From Pseudomonadota bacterium (GTDB lineage Bacteria > Pseudomonadota > Alphaproteobacteria > Acetobacterales > Acetobacteraceae): a stretch of DNA of 50,461 bases. Below the pieces are notes generated by a model. The model saw only the letters and a list, made by a program, of their open reading frames with translations. It had not been told where the DNA came from and did not search any database. A program made the position numbers and the translations under genes. The first letter of the stretch is position 1. Each line of letters starts with the position of its first letter. The stretch spans positions 1-50,461 of the forward strand of contig JAFADX010000174.1 of NCBI GenBank assembly GCA_023424475.1. Reading direction: 5' to 3'. Of this stretch, positions 1 to 7,875 are shown piece by piece.

Positions 1-8
1 TGACCGCG

Positions 9-1445
9 ATGCAGGGCAACCTGATCGCGCACTTCGTCGATCAGCGCGACCGCCGGCTGCGCGCCCTGGCCGAGGCCGGCGCCCTCGTGCTCTGGCGGGC
101 CGACGTGGCCGGCGGGTGGATCGAAGCCGGGGGCTGGGCCGGCCTCACCGGCCAGACCGCGCCGGCCTTCCGCGGCGATGGCTGGCTCGAGATGCTGCAC
201 CCCGACGACCGCGCCCCGACCCTGGCCGAATGGGGCCGCTCCCTCGTCGCGCGCAGCGCCATCGGCGTGGAATTCCGCGTGCGCACCGCCGACGAGGCGG
301 GGTCCTGGCGCTGGGTGCGAGCGACGGGCGTGCCCATCGCGGCGGAGGACGGCGCGCTGCTCGAATGGGTCGGCGCCATCCACGACGTGACCGAGACCCG
401 CGGCGCGGCCGCGGCCCATCGCGTCAATGAAGGCCAGGTCCGCCAGACCGTCGCCGAACTGCGCGCCGTCTACGACACCGTGCCCGTCGGCCTCGCGCTC
501 GTCGATGCCACGCTGCGCTTCGTCAACGTGAATGCACGCTTCGCCGCGATCAGCGGCCTGCCGCCGGAATCCCACGTCGCCCACACCCCTCACGAGGTCA
601 TGCCGGAAGGTCTCGCCGCGCCGCTCGAAGCCGCGCAGCGTGAGGTCCTGGCGTCCGGCCGGCCAGTGCTCGACGTGACCTGCACCGGCCAGACGCCGGG
701 GCCCGTGCAGAACCTCCGGCACTGGCTCGCATCCTGCCATCCGGTGAAGGATGCCGAGGGTGTGGTCACGGGCGTCTCCGCGGTGCTGCAGGACGTCACC
801 GAACGGGTCCGCGCCGAACGCTCGCGGGAACTGCTGGTCACCGAGCTGAACCACCGGGTCAAGAACACCCTGGCGACCGTCCAGTCGATCGCGGCCCAGT
901 CCGTCCGCCGGGCGAACGTCCCCGGCGGCAGTTTCGGGCGGGACTTCGTCGGCCGCCTCCAGGCGCTGACGCGCAGCCATGACCTGCTCGCGACCCAGGA
1001 CTGGGACAGGGTGGATTTCGCCCGCGTCGTCGCGGCCGGCCTCGGCCCATGGCTTGAGGCCGGCCGCGCCATCCGCCTGGTCGGCTCCGGCCGCATCCAG
1101 GTCGATGCCGGCCAGGTGCAGGCGCTGATCCTCGCCCTGCACGAACTTGCGACCAATGCGGTCAAGCACGGCGCCCTCTCCCGTCCGGGCGGCGAGGTCG
1201 AAGCCTCCTGGTCGATGGGCGAGGACGGCATCGCCCGCTTCGAATGGCGCGAATCCGGCGGCCCGCCCGTCACGCCGCCGAGCCCGGACAAGCGCGGCTT
1301 CGGCATGCGGCTGCTCGAACGGGGGCTGGTCCACGACCTCGGGCCGGGGGCCGAGGTCCATATCTCCTTCCCCGAGGACGGGATGCAGGCGGTCATGCGG
1401 TTCCGCGCCGGCCTGCCCATCCTCGAACCCGCCATGCCGGCCTGA
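9..1445 (+). CDS. PAS-PAS HWE-family sensor histidine kinase
   Basis: A sensor kinase of the HWE/HisKA_2 type, which autophosphorylates on histidine and passes phosphate to a response regulator. Two PAS-like segments lie at about residues 22-130 and 150-268. The phospho-acceptor helix carries LNHRVKN with H282, the N box is HELATNAVKHG with N383, and the family-defining W-x-E is W413-R-E415, followed by a GFGMRL G box. There is no transmembrane segment, so it is probably cytosolic and senses through PAS, perhaps light or redox; no LOV-type NCRFL cysteine motif is seen. The frame stays open to the window edge (codons at 3 and 6), so the true start may lie upstream. No response regulator is adjacent within the window. 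Confidence 0.88.
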   Translation: MQGNLIAHFVDQRDRRLRALAEAGALVLWRADVAGGWIEAGGWAGLTGQTAPAFRGDGWLEMLHPDDRAPTLAEWGRSLVARSAIGVEFRVRTADEAGSWRWVRATGVPIAAEDGALLEWVGAIHDVTETRGAAAAHRVNEGQVRQTVAELRAVYDTVPVGLALVDATLRFVNVNARFAAISGLPPESHVAHTPHEVMPEGLAAPLEAAQREVLASGRPVLDVTCTGQTPGPVQNLRHWLASCHPVKDAEGVVTGVSAVLQDVTERVRAERSRELLVTELNHRVKNTLATVQSIAAQSVRRANVPGGSFGRDFVGRLQALTRSHDLLATQDWDRVDFARVVAAGLGPWLEAGRAIRLVGSGRIQVDAGQVQALILALHELATNAVKHGALSRPGGEVEASWSMGEDGIARFEWRESGGPPVTPPSPDKRGFGMRLLERGLVHDLGPGAEVHISFPEDGMQAVMRFRAGLPILEPAMPA

Positions 1446-1535
1446 TCCAGCCGCTTGCCGTGACGCCCCGTCTGCCCCAGAAGGGCGCCGCGCGGCGCCC
1501 CGGCGCATCCGGAACGGGTTGCCCCACGCGCCATG

Positions 1536-1553
1536 CCCCGCCTCGCGGCGGGG
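1536..1553. other. GC-rich hairpin between kinase and sugar-nucleotide gene
   Basis: The sequence CCCCGCC-TCGC-GGCGGGG forms a perfect 7-bp stem with a 4-nt loop. It lies about 90 bases after the kinase stop and just upstream of the ribosome binding site (AAGGAG, 1565-1570) of the next gene. It could be a terminator without a T tract or a 5' leader stem; the sequence does not decide. Confidence 0.4.
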
Positions 1554-1581
1554 TGCCGACGGTCAAGGAGAGTGCCGCGAC

Positions 1582-2544
1582 ATGATGTCTCGCAAGCGGG
1601 TTCTGGTGACGGGCGGGGCCGGCTTCATCGGCTCCCATCTCTGCGAGAGGCTGCTCGCCCAGGGCCACCAGGTGCTCTGCGTCGACAACTACTTCACGGG
1701 CACGCGCGACAACATCGCGCATCTGCTGCCGCACCCGCAATTCGAGGCGATGCGCCACGACGTCACCTTCCCGCTCTACGTGGAGGTGGACGAGATCTAC
1801 AACCTCGCCTGCCCTGCCTCCCCGGTGCACTACCAGTTCGACCCGGTGCAGACGACCAAGACCAGCATCAGCGGCGCGCTGAACATGCTGGGGCTGGCGA
1901 AGCGCGTGAAGGCGAAGGTGCTGCAGGCCTCGACCTCCGAGGTCTATGGCGACCCCGAGGTGCATCCGCAGACCGAGGACTATCGCGGCTCGGTGAACCC
2001 GCTCGGCCCCCGCGCCTGCTACGACGAAGGCAAGCGCTGCGCCGAGACGCTGTTCTTCGACTATTTCCGCCAGCACAAGGTGCGCATCAAGGTGGCGCGC
2101 ATCTTCAACACCTACGGCCCCCGCATGCACCCCAATGACGGGCGCGTGGTGTCGAACTTCATCGTGCAGTCGCTGCAAGGCCATCCCGTGACGATCTACG
2201 GCGAGGGTACGCAGACCCGCTCCTTCTGCTTCGTCGACGACCTGGTCGAAGGGCTGATGCGCCTGATGGACACGCCGGACGAGGTGACCGGCCCGGTCAA
2301 CCTGGGCAACCCCCACGAGATCACCGTGCGCGAACTCGCCGAGCGGGTGATCGCGCTCTGCGGCGAGGGCGCGCGGATCGAGAAGCGGCCCCTGCCGCAG
2401 GACGACCCGACGCGCCGCTGCCCCGACATCTCGCTCGCCAGGGCCGTGCTGGACTGGGAGCCGAAAGTGCCGCTCGAGGAAGGGCTGCGCCGGACGGTCG
2501 CCTATTTCGACGGCGTGATCCGGCGCGACCCGGCCGAGGCCTGA
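1582..2544 (+). CDS. UDP-glucuronate decarboxylase-like NAD-dependent epimerase/dehydratase
   Basis: An extended short-chain dehydrogenase of the UDP-xylose synthase (UXS) type, which decarboxylates UDP-glucuronate to UDP-xylose for envelope polysaccharides. The Rossmann glycine motif GGAGFIGSH is at residues 11-19, the active-site segment STSEVYGDP at about 118-126, and the catalytic pair is Y147/K151 (YDEGK). RIFNTYGPRM is typical of UXS and dTDP-glucose dehydratases. The 320-residue length is that of bacterial UXS without a transmembrane anchor. I chose ATG 1582 because AAGGAG at 1565-1570 is well spaced; ATG 1585 is equally possible. The open frame extends upstream, but that part overlaps the kinase and is not coding. 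UDP-xylose specificity is family inference; a related UDP-sugar decarboxylase or dehydratase is possible. Confidence 0.87.
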   Translation: MMSRKRVLVTGGAGFIGSHLCERLLAQGHQVLCVDNYFTGTRDNIAHLLPHPQFEAMRHDVTFPLYVEVDEIYNLACPASPVHYQFDPVQTTKTSISGALNMLGLAKRVKAKVLQASTSEVYGDPEVHPQTEDYRGSVNPLGPRACYDEGKRCAETLFFDYFRQHKVRIKVARIFNTYGPRMHPNDGRVVSNFIVQSLQGHPVTIYGEGTQTRSFCFVDDLVEGLMRLMDTPDEVTGPVNLGNPHEITVRELAERVIALCGEGARIEKRPLPQDDPTRRCPDISLARAVLDWEPKVPLEEGLRRTVAYFDGVIRRDPAEA

Positions 2545-2550
2545 TGCCCC

Positions 2551-2579
2551 GCGGGACGAAGGGGTCGCCTTCGTCCCGC
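2551..2579. terminator. Bidirectional hairpin between convergent genes
   Basis: GCGGGACGAAGG (2551-2562) and CCTTCGTCCCGC (2568-2579) form a perfect 12-bp stem with the loop GGTCG. It fills most of the 46-base gap between two convergent stop codons, the usual place for a shared terminator. There is no T tract on either side, so factor-independent termination may be weak. Confidence 0.7.
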
Positions 2580-2590
2580 AGGCATGGCGG

Positions 2591-3421
2591 CTACTTCAGC
2601 GGGAAGCCAAGCGCGACCAGCTTCTCCTTCAGCCGCTCGCGCCCGTGCAGCGCCGCCATGGTGCCCAGCCGCTTGATCACGCGCTGCGTCCAGGTGTCGC
2701 CGCTGATCTCGTTGCGGCGCGAGAATTCCGCGAGGCGCGGATCGAAGGCCGCGCGGTGCCGCCGGTCGTCGGCGTCGTAGGTCTCCCGGTGCAGCACCGC
2801 GGCCTGCGGGAGGCGCGGCTTGACCTCGCCCTCGCGCCCCGGGGCGGCGTAGCCGACGCAGAGGCCGAAGACCGGCGCCGCGCCCGGCGGCAGGCCGAGC
2901 AGCTCCGCCGCCCGCGTCACGTCGTTGCGGAGCGCGCCGATATAGACGGTGGAAAGCCCGAGGCTCTCCGCCGCGACCACCGCGTTCTGCGCCGCGAGCG
3001 CCGCGTCGATCGCCGAGACCAGGAAGGATTCCAGATAGGGCATGCCCGCGAGCGTCGTGCCCTCCTGCTCCGCAAGCCGCATGTTGCGCGACACGTCGGC
3101 GAGGAAGACGACGAACAGCGGGCACTGCTCGATGTGCTTCTGGTTGTTCGCGATGGCGGCGAGTTCGCGGCGCACCTCCGGCCGGTCCACCGCGACGACC
3201 GACCAGGTCTGCAGGTTGGAGGAGGTCGCGGCCGACTGCGCCGCGGCGACCAGCGTCTCGAGCGTCCCCTCCGGCACGGGGTCCGGCCTGTAGCCGCGCA
3301 CCGAGCGGTGGGAGAGCAGCAGCGCGATGGTGTCGTTCCACGGGCCGGCCTTGGGCTCGGCCCCGGCGCCGTAGCGCAGCGTCATCGCGGCATCCGCGGC
3401 GGGCGTCTGGTGTCCGTCCAT
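2591..3421 (-). CDS. Nitroreductase-family NAD(P)H:flavin oxidoreductase
   Basis: An FMN-dependent oxidoreductase of the NfsA/FRP branch, which reduces nitro groups, quinones or free flavin with NAD(P)H. The N-terminal FMN-binding segment RSVRGYRPDPVPEGTLETL, the following AAQSAATSSNLQTWSVV, and the later PVFGLCVGYAAPG are characteristic of NfsA-type nitroreductases. Its 276 residues are slightly longer than the family average; the first dozen (before MTLRYG) may not be translated. ATG 3421 is preceded by a short palindrome (AGGGGATCCCCT) rather than a clear ribosome binding site. It shares strand with the downstream-coordinate LLM monooxygenase, 57 bases away, and could supply it with reduced flavin; that partnership is inference. 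Confidence 0.85.
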   Translation of the reverse strand: MDGHQTPAADAAMTLRYGAGAEPKAGPWNDTIALLLSHRSVRGYRPDPVPEGTLETLVAAAQSAATSSNLQTWSVVAVDRPEVRRELAAIANNQKHIEQCPLFVVFLADVSRNMRLAEQEGTTLAGMPYLESFLVSAIDAALAAQNAVVAAESLGLSTVYIGALRNDVTRAAELLGLPPGAAPVFGLCVGYAAPGREGEVKPRLPQAAVLHRETYDADDRRHRAAFDPRLAEFSRRNEISGDTWTQRVIKRLGTMAALHGRERLKEKLVALGFPLK

Positions 3422-3478
3422 GTCGAGGGGATCCCCTGGGGTTTTCCCGAAGGTAGCGCGCGGCCAGAAGGCCGCAAG

Positions 3479-4825
3479 TCAGCGGGCGACCGCGGCCGCA
3501 GGATGCGGGGCGGCCAGGCGTGGCCCGCCGCCGAACAGCTTCTCCCGGTAGGTGCCCGGCGCATAGGCCCGCTTGTAGCGGCCGCGCTCCTGCAATGCCG
3601 GCACGAGCAGGCCCACCACGTCCTCCAGGCATTCGGGGAGGATGGTGCGCGAGAGGTTGAACCCGTCGATATCCGCGTCGTCCACCCAGCCGATCAGCGT
3701 CTCCGCCACTTCATTCACGCTGCCGACGATCGGCGGCTGGCGGCTGCCGAGCACCAGGCGATCGACCAGTGCCCGCTTGGTCGCGCGCGGGGCCGCGGCG
3801 CGCAAAGCTTCGACATTCGATCGGATCGCCTCGGAAGCCGCGGGCAGTTCGTCGTCCATCCCGAAGGCCGCGAGGTCGATGCCGAGCGAGGCCGAGGCGT
3901 GCACCAGCGCGGCCTCGACATCGCGGTGCCGGCGGTAGTCCTCGAGCCTGTCCTGCGCCTCCTTTCTCGTGCGGCCGAGCACGAGCGTCGCCCCCATGAA
4001 GGCCCGGATCGGCCGCGATCCGGCCCGCGCGCGCAGGTCCTTCACCAGCGCGGCGACATGCGGCCGCGGTCCGCCGTTGATGAAGACGCATTCAGCATGC
4101 TGCGCGGCGAAGCGGCGCCCGCGCTCCGAGGCGCCGGCCTGGTAGAGCACCGGCGTACGCTGGGGCGAGGGTTCGACCAGATGCGGCGCGTCGAGCCGGT
4201 ATTGCCGCCCGTCATGGCGGATGCGGGCCACACGCGACGGGTCGGCATAGACGCCGTTCGCGCGGTCCCGCTTCACCGCGTCGGCGGCCCAGGATCCCTC
4301 CCACAGCCGGTAGATGACCTCCATGAACTCGTCGGCCATGTCGTAGCGGTCGTCATGGGCCATCTGGCGGTCGAGACCCATCGCGCGCGCCGCGCTGTCG
4401 AGGTAGCCGGTGACGATGTTCCACCCGATGCGCCCGCGCGTCAGGTGATCGAGCGTCGAGAAACGCCGCGCCAGCAGCGCCGGCGGTTCCCAGGCGAGGT
4501 TCACCGTGACGCCGAAGCCGAGATGCTCCGTCACCGCCGCCATGGCCGGCACCAGCAGCATGGGGTCGAGCAGCGGCACCTGCACGGCGTGACGGATCGC
4601 CGCGTCCTGGCTGCCGCCATGCACGTCGTAGACCCCGAGCACATCGGCGAGGAACAGCCCGTCGAACAACCCGCGCTCGAGCAGCCGGGCCATCCCCGTC
4701 CAGTGATCGAGCGACAGGTAGTCGAGGGAACGGTCCCGCGGATGCGTCCACATCCCCTGCTGGATGTGGCCGATGCAGGCCATGTCGAAGGCGTTCAGGC
4801 GGATCTCGCGTGATGCGCTGCTCAT
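3479..4825 (-). CDS. NtaA/SnaA/DszA-type FMN-dependent monooxygenase (LLM class)
   Basis: A two-component, reduced-FMN-dependent monooxygenase of the nitrilotriacetate / pristinamycin / dibenzothiophene sulfone family. Supporting segments are AFDMACIGHIQQGMWTHP near the N terminus, DGLFLADVLG, and the hallmark GRIGWNIVTGYLDSAARAMG with HDDRYDMADEFMEV after it. About 448 residues is normal. ATG 4825 gives the protein beginning MSSAS; an in-frame TTG three codons upstream is less likely. Members need an external flavin reductase, and the nitroreductase-family gene following on the same strand is a candidate. The substrate (sulfonate, sulfone, aminopolycarboxylate) cannot be read from sequence. 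It is divergent from the carbonic anhydrase, with an inverted repeat between them. Confidence 0.88.
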   Translation of the reverse strand: MSSASREIRLNAFDMACIGHIQQGMWTHPRDRSLDYLSLDHWTGMARLLERGLFDGLFLADVLGVYDVHGGSQDAAIRHAVQVPLLDPMLLVPAMAAVTEHLGFGVTVNLAWEPPALLARRFSTLDHLTRGRIGWNIVTGYLDSAARAMGLDRQMAHDDRYDMADEFMEVIYRLWEGSWAADAVKRDRANGVYADPSRVARIRHDGRQYRLDAPHLVEPSPQRTPVLYQAGASERGRRFAAQHAECVFINGGPRPHVAALVKDLRARAGSRPIRAFMGATLVLGRTRKEAQDRLEDYRRHRDVEAALVHASASLGIDLAAFGMDDELPAASEAIRSNVEALRAAAPRATKRALVDRLVLGSRQPPIVGSVNEVAETLIGWVDDADIDGFNLSRTILPECLEDVVGLLVPALQERGRYKRAYAPGTYREKLFGGGPRLAAPHPAAAVAR

Positions 4826-4868
4826 GGCGCGCAACCTCGCGCGGCGCGGCGATCATCGCAATCTTGCC

Positions 4869-4886
4869 TTGAGGGTTGCGCCTCAA
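4869..4886. promoter_or_regulatory. Inverted repeat TTGAGG-N6-CCTCAA in divergent promoter region
   Basis: TTGAGG (4869-4874) and CCTCAA (4881-4886) are a perfect 6-bp inverted repeat with a 6-base spacer. They lie in the 111-base gap between the starts of the minus-strand monooxygenase and the plus-strand carbonic anhydrase. The position and relatively AT-rich surroundings fit an operator, but no cognate regulator is adjacent. Confidence 0.4.
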
Positions 4887-4936
4887 TTTCTGGAATGACA
4901 CAGTTGTAATTCAAGAAGAAGGGGACGTTCGTCGCC

Positions 4937-5638
4937 ATGTGCTTTACCTGCATTGGGTCATTTCTCGGGCGGCGGACTCTCTTCGCCGGCGGCGCAGCAC
5001 TCTTCGCGACGGCGGCGACGAAGGCCGCGCGGGCCGGGGATGCGGCGCGTCCGGCCACGCCGGATGCCGCGCTGAAGGCCCTGATGGACGGCAATGCCCG
5101 CTACGTCGCCAATCAACCGCGCGAGCGTGACTTTTCCGCACGGCGCGCCGCCCTTGCGCAGGGCCAGGCACCGTTCGCGGCCGTGCTCGGCTGCGCGGAC
5201 TCGCGCGTTGCGCCGGAACTCGCCTTCGACCAGGCGCACGGCGATGTGTTCGTGGTCCGCGTCGCCGGCAATTTCGTCACGCAGGAAGGCCTCGGCAGCC
5301 TCGAATTCGGCGCGGCGGTCCTCGGCACCAAGGTGATCCTCGTCCTCGGGCATACGAGCTGCGGAGCGGTGAACGCGACGGTCGATGCGCTGCGCAAGGG
5401 CAATTCGCTCCCGGGCCACATCGCCGGCCTCGCAACGGCCATGAAGCCCGGAATCGACGAGGCCCTGGCCGGACCCGAGGAGGGGCTGACCCGTCGCGCC
5501 CTTGTCGCGAACGTCCGTCACAACGTGCGCACGCTCGAAACGGCCACGCCGATCCTCGCGGATATGGTGACGCGCGGCACATTGGCCGTGAAGGGCGGCA
5601 TCTATGATCTCTCCACGGGGCGCGTGGAACTCGTCTGA
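4937..5638 (+). CDS. Beta-carbonic anhydrase with twin-arginine signal
   Basis: A zinc enzyme interconverting CO2 and bicarbonate. The beta-class signature is complete: C86-A-D88-S-R90 in the CADSR motif and H139-T-S-C142 as the other zinc ligands, with GNFVTQEGLGSLEFG between them. The N terminus MCFTCIGSFLGRRTLFAGGA has a twin arginine (R12-R13) followed by a hydrophobic Ala/Gly stretch to about residue 31, so export to the periplasm by Tat is predicted, folded with its zinc. Two cysteines before the signal (C2, C5) are unusual. It is 233 residues long. An A/G-rich tract (AAGAAGGGG, about 4915-4924) upstream may serve as ribosome binding site, though the spacing is long. Confidence 0.9.
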   Translation: MCFTCIGSFLGRRTLFAGGAALFATAATKAARAGDAARPATPDAALKALMDGNARYVANQPRERDFSARRAALAQGQAPFAAVLGCADSRVAPELAFDQAHGDVFVVRVAGNFVTQEGLGSLEFGAAVLGTKVILVLGHTSCGAVNATVDALRKGNSLPGHIAGLATAMKPGIDEALAGPEEGLTRRALVANVRHNVRTLETATPILADMVTRGTLAVKGGIYDLSTGRVELV

Positions 5639-5661
5639 CCTCGCAGCGACCCACTTTACCG

Positions 5662-5819
5662 GGGGGCCTCCTGCGCGCCTTCCTGCGTGTCTCGGTCGGC
5701 CTGGCGGATGAGGTCATCCTCGCCTACGCCATGCGCGCCACCAATCCGTGGTCCTCGGCGCAGACGACGCTGGTGCTCTACGCGCAGAACGCCGACGTGG
5801 CGTTCTTCCCCGGCCGGAA
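5662..5819 (+). pseudogene. Fragment of an unidentified coding sequence
   Basis: In the frame starting at 5662 about 52 codons read GLLRAFLRVSVGLADEVILA, then YAMRATNPWSSAQTTLVLYA and QNADVAFFPG, with nearly every third position G or C, as in real genes here. There is no credible start. The frame then runs antisense into the neighbouring receptor gene, so only the internal piece of a gene survives. The hydrophobic-amphipathic pattern suggests a membrane-associated protein, but I do not recognise the family. A 10-bp direct repeat, CCGGCCGGAA (5810-5819 and 5828-5837), lies exactly at the join with the receptor gene, consistent with a deletion end point. Confidence 0.5.
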
Positions 5820-6800
5820 TCAGTTCTCCGGCCGGAAGCCGCTTTCGCGCACCACGGCGCCCCAGCCCTCCCGCTCGCGCCGGATGCGCTCGGCAAAGGC
5901 GGCGGGGCTGTCCGAGGTCGTCGGCGCATATTCCAGCCGCTCGAGCGCCGCGACCATGTCCGCCATGGCCGCGACCGCGCGGACCGCGCGGTGCAGCCCC
6001 TCGACGAGCGGCATCGGCGTGCGCGCCGGCAGGAGCACGCCGAACCACTCGTCCTTGTTGAGTTCCGGATAGCCGAGTTCCGCGAAGGTCGGCACCTGCG
6101 GGAAGCGTGGATTGCGCGCCGCGGAGGAAACGGCCAGCAGCCGCAACCCCTGCCCTTCCTGCGGCGAGACGTCGCCCAGCACGCCGATGAAGCAGGACAG
6201 CCGGCCCGCGATCAGGTCCTGCACCGCCGGCGCCGCCCCGCGGAAGGGTACGTGCGTCATGCTGAGCCCCGCCTTCCGCGCCAGCATGATGCCCATGAAG
6301 TGCGGCGCCGATCCTGCGGCCGGCGATGCCCATGGCAGGTCGGCACCCTCCGCCTTCGCCCAGTCGATCCAGGCCGGAAGGCTCTGCGCGGGATGCGCCT
6401 TGGGAACCGCGAAGGCGAAGGGGTAGGAACAGACCGTCGAGACCGGGACCAGGTCCGTCAGCGCGTCGTAGCGCACCTCGCGCGGGAAGACGTGCGGCTG
6501 CAGCGTCAGCATCGACGCGGGCGTCTGCAGGCAGGTCAGCCCGTCCGCCTCCGCGCCCTTCACGTATTCCACCGCGATCCGTCCAGCCGCGCCGACACGC
6601 CCGTCCACCACCACGGTCGGGGCGTAGATCCCGCGCAGGCGATCGGCATAGAGCCGCGCCACCACATCCGACGATCCACCCGGCGGGAAGCCCACGATCA
6701 CCCGCGCCGTGCGCGGCACCGTCTGCCCCACGGCGCCCTGCGCGGCGGCTCCCGCGGCAAGCAGGCCAAGCGTCGCGCGCCGGCCGATGGCGAAGGTCAT
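5820..6800 (-). CDS. Bug/TctC-family tripartite tricarboxylate receptor
   Basis: A periplasmic solute-binding protein of the Bug family, which captures carboxylates or amides for tripartite TctABC-type transporters or for sensing. After a signal peptide with a twin-arginine look (GRRATLGLLAAGAAAQGAVG) comes the family landmark VIVGFPPGGSSDVVARLYAD. Further landmarks are HFMGIMLARKAGLSMTHVPF with RGAAPAVQDLIAGRL, and LLAVSSAARNPRFPQVPTFA. The 326-residue length is standard. ATG 6800 places the signal correctly. No TctA/TctB membrane subunits are in the window, which is common for these abundant receptors. The ligand is unknown. Confidence 0.88.
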   Translation of the reverse strand: MTFAIGRRATLGLLAAGAAAQGAVGQTVPRTARVIVGFPPGGSSDVVARLYADRLRGIYAPTVVVDGRVGAAGRIAVEYVKGAEADGLTCLQTPASMLTLQPHVFPREVRYDALTDLVPVSTVCSYPFAFAVPKAHPAQSLPAWIDWAKAEGADLPWASPAAGSAPHFMGIMLARKAGLSMTHVPFRGAAPAVQDLIAGRLSCFIGVLGDVSPQEGQGLRLLAVSSAARNPRFPQVPTFAELGYPELNKDEWFGVLLPARTPMPLVEGLHRAVRAVAAMADMVAALERLEYAPTTSDSPAAFAERIRREREGWGAVVRESGFRPEN

Positions 6801-6880
6801 GATGCGCGGTCCTCCCTTGGCCCCCGGGGCCGGTTTCCCCGCGACATACCGGCTGCGCCGTTCCCGCGCCAGACCGGGGC

Positions 6881-7744
6881 CTACAGCCCGAGCCCGCCGA
6901 CCACCAGGGTTTCGAGCGCAGCGCGCTGCATGGGCGGAATGGCGATCGCCCGCCGCGCCTTGAGGTCGAAGGCGACGCCCACGGCCTCCGCCGCGCCGAC
7001 GGGCGCGCCGGTCTCCCCATCGTGGAGGAGGTGGGTCCAGGTCGTCGTCTTGTCCCCGAGCGCGCGCAGCCCGCTCGTCACCGTCACCAGCTGTCCGGCG
7101 CGCAGCGGTTCGAGATGCAGCAGCCGGTACTCGAGGGCCGCGCCGCCCACGCCCTCCTCCTTCACCCCGAGGCCGGTGCCGCGATTGCGCAGGTTCGGTA
7201 CGCCGTCCCAGACGCGCGCGATGACGCCGTCCGGACGCATCACCCCGTCGCGGTCGCATTCATCGGCGCGCACGGCGCCGCGATAGGCCTCGGCGAAGCC
7301 CATCGCCAGGGCCGTGGCCCGGTCCGGCAGGGCCTTCGCCGGCCCGAAGGGCAAGCCGCGCGGCGCCGCGTGGGCCGGCACCGCCACCTGCAACCGTTCG
7401 AGCGAGACCGGCGGAAGCGCCGCGGCGCAGCGGATGTCCGTCACGAAGGTCGCCGCCGGCTCCCCGGTCCCGCTGTTGCGGATCTCGGCGAGGCAGCGCA
7501 GCCGAGGCCCCTCCGCCGCCACCAGCCCGCCGAGGATCGTGAAGGGCGCCCCCGGCGCCATCTCCCGCAGGAAGCGGATATGCTGGTCGAGCACGCGGAA
7601 CCCACCCCGCGACGGCGGCAGGCCCGCGTCCAGCAGCAGCCACGCAAGGGCATCCGTCACGCGCGCGACGTAATGGCGCACGTTCATGTGCCCCATCACG
7701 TCGCATTCCTCCTGCTGCACGCTGCCCCGGCCGATCACGATCAC
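6881..7744 (-). CDS. Double-hotdog acyl-CoA thioesterase-like protein
   Basis: Two hotdog modules in one chain. The first has the 4-hydroxybenzoyl-CoA-thioesterase-like motif EECDVMGHMNVRHYV (D15, H19, N21). The second begins ADECDRDGVMRPDGVIARVW and keeps the fold pattern, but its GHMN-type motif is degenerate, so it is probably structural. The likely role is hydrolysis of a short or medium acyl-CoA, or a related dehydratase or thioesterase step. I place the start at GTG 7744 because AGGGGGA lies nine bases upstream and the homologous fold begins immediately; an upstream ATG at 7825 would add 27 Arg/Gly-rich residues. The protein is 287 residues long. It is 80 bases from the Bug receptor on the same strand and could be co-transcribed with it. 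Confidence 0.75.
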   Translation of the reverse strand: MIVIGRGSVQQEECDVMGHMNVRHYVARVTDALAWLLLDAGLPPSRGGFRVLDQHIRFLREMAPGAPFTILGGLVAAEGPRLRCLAEIRNSGTGEPAATFVTDIRCAAALPPVSLERLQVAVPAHAAPRGLPFGPAKALPDRATALAMGFAEAYRGAVRADECDRDGVMRPDGVIARVWDGVPNLRNRGTGLGVKEEGVGGAALEYRLLHLEPLRAGQLVTVTSGLRALGDKTTTWTHLLHDGETGAPVGAAEAVGVAFDLKARRAIAIPPMQRAALETLVVGGLGL

Positions 7745-7753
7745 GCGCGATTC

Positions 7754-7760
7754 TCCCCCT
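7754..7760 (-). promoter_or_regulatory. Ribosome binding site deciding a GTG start
   Basis: On the minus strand AGGGGGA precedes GTG 7744 by nine bases. This favours the GTG over an upstream ATG as start of the double-hotdog protein. Confidence 0.55.
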
Positions 7761-7875
7761 GATCCGGCCAGGAGATCAGCGCGCCCCGGGCGCCCGGGCA
7801 AGCCGGCCGCCCTTGCCCCCCGCATCGCTTCGCGCTTGCATGCGCCGCAACGAAGGAAACGGGAGATAGCGCCCC

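Noticed and set aside
1147..1581. N-terminal extension of the UDP-sugar decarboxylase
   Set aside because: This part overlaps the kinase gene in another frame and is Arg/Pro-rich; the Rossmann motif and ribosome binding site place the start at 1582.
3421..3450. AGGGGATCCCCT palindrome before the nitroreductase as an operator
   Set aside because: It is a short 12-bp palindrome containing a BamHI-like core, common by chance in GC-rich DNA, with no partner site.
7745..7825. ATG start at 7825 for the double-hotdog protein
   Set aside because: The 27 extra residues are Arg/Gly-rich and lack similarity to the hotdog fold, while AGGGGGA nine bases before GTG 7744 supports the shorter form.
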